Below, piece after piece: positions 63,874-64,000 of a stretch of 64,000 bases of DNA. Positions within the stretch are counted from its first letter, which is position 1. Every line of letters starts with the position of its first letter. The notes beneath the pieces were generated by a model that ran no database searches, was not told the DNA's origin, and saw nothing but the letters and a program-made list of their open reading frames with translations. The stretch is taken from assembly GCA_032622095.1 (NCBI GenBank), contig CP136069.1:2697462-2761461 (forward strand), given 5' to 3'. Origin of the DNA: Siphonodentalium dalli. Its lineage: Eukaryota > Mollusca > Scaphopoda > Gadilida > Siphonodentaliidae. The position numbers and the translations under genes were made by a program.

Positions 63874-64000
63874 TTCACACCAGACTGGATATAAGCCATG
63901 GAACGTTGACCCATAAACTGCTGGCTCTTATTCAACCATATTGTGAAGTTATGAGTATATCATTTGTCAACAACTGGTTCAAAGTAATTTTTCAAAGAAC

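Overview
The window is eukaryotic, intron-bearing, AT-rich and dominated by transposable elements, most likely from a bivalve mollusc or a close lophotrochozoan relative. The evidence is spliced coding exons with GT/AG junctions, many TIR/MITE families, two 5'-truncated LINEs, THAP and BED-like DNA-transposon fragments, long minisatellites, and the dispersed repeats with GGACGG tails and AAGATGGCNGCC cores that I associate with bivalve genomes. The bivalve call is inference; no marker gene fixes the species. I see no rRNA, tRNA, CRISPR or bacterial operon.

The one host gene I can support is on the minus strand. Three exons (45746-45623, 27883-27656, 23448-23214) join in perfect phase and encode about 195 residues of a ciliary/sperm microtubule inner protein with repeated PGYxGY(V/I)PR motifs. 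It looks most like SPMIP5 (C10orf82), with CIMIP2/FAM166 as the related alternative. Its first intron here is about 17.7 kb and is filled with satellites and transposons. The end of exon 45623-45746, with its splice donor, has been amplified into a 2.4-kb array of 105/143-bp units.

Layout: 1-5.4 kb, dispersed YY1-like repeats, fold-back E elements and a broken CR1/Jockey-like LINE; 5.8-7.0 kb, 47-bp satellite; 7.8-12.6 kb, a MITE beside a 4.6-kb element with matching TIRs; 13.4-14.3 kb, 176-bp tandem repeats; 16.4-18.8 kb, THAP-bearing element; 19.5-20.5 kb, L1/Tx1-like LINE with target-site duplication; 22.4-28.2 kb, two host exons among nested TTAA elements and a segmental duplication; 30-36.1 kb, about 5.3 kb of a 26-bp satellite entered by a hAT-like element; 36-43 kb, TTAA, fold-back and long-TIR MITEs; 43.3-45.7 kb, exon-derived minisatellite; 47.4-48.6 kb, hAT-like remnant with a BED-like finger exon and its own donor-bearing minisatellite; 51-52.2 kb, TTAA elements; 52.7-53.8 kb, second THAP fragment; 54.5-57.4 kb, YY1-like repeat array; 58.0-61.3 kb, a three-level nested insertion; 61.3-62.8 kb, another TTAA element; 63.5 kb, a hAT MITE.

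The most unusual theme is a set of TTAA-flanked, piggyBac-like non-autonomous elements. Families with different terminal repeats (TTAACCCTTTACCC, TTAACCCTTTCAGTGCC, TTAACCCTTTCATGACTGG) carry the same perfect ~66-bp hairpin cassette (here H66) and are mixed with an ~85-bp imperfect hairpin (here SH80) whose arms appear related to H66. Family names (PB-A to PB-E, H66, SH80, E, F, G, P, Q, Y) are local labels, not database names.
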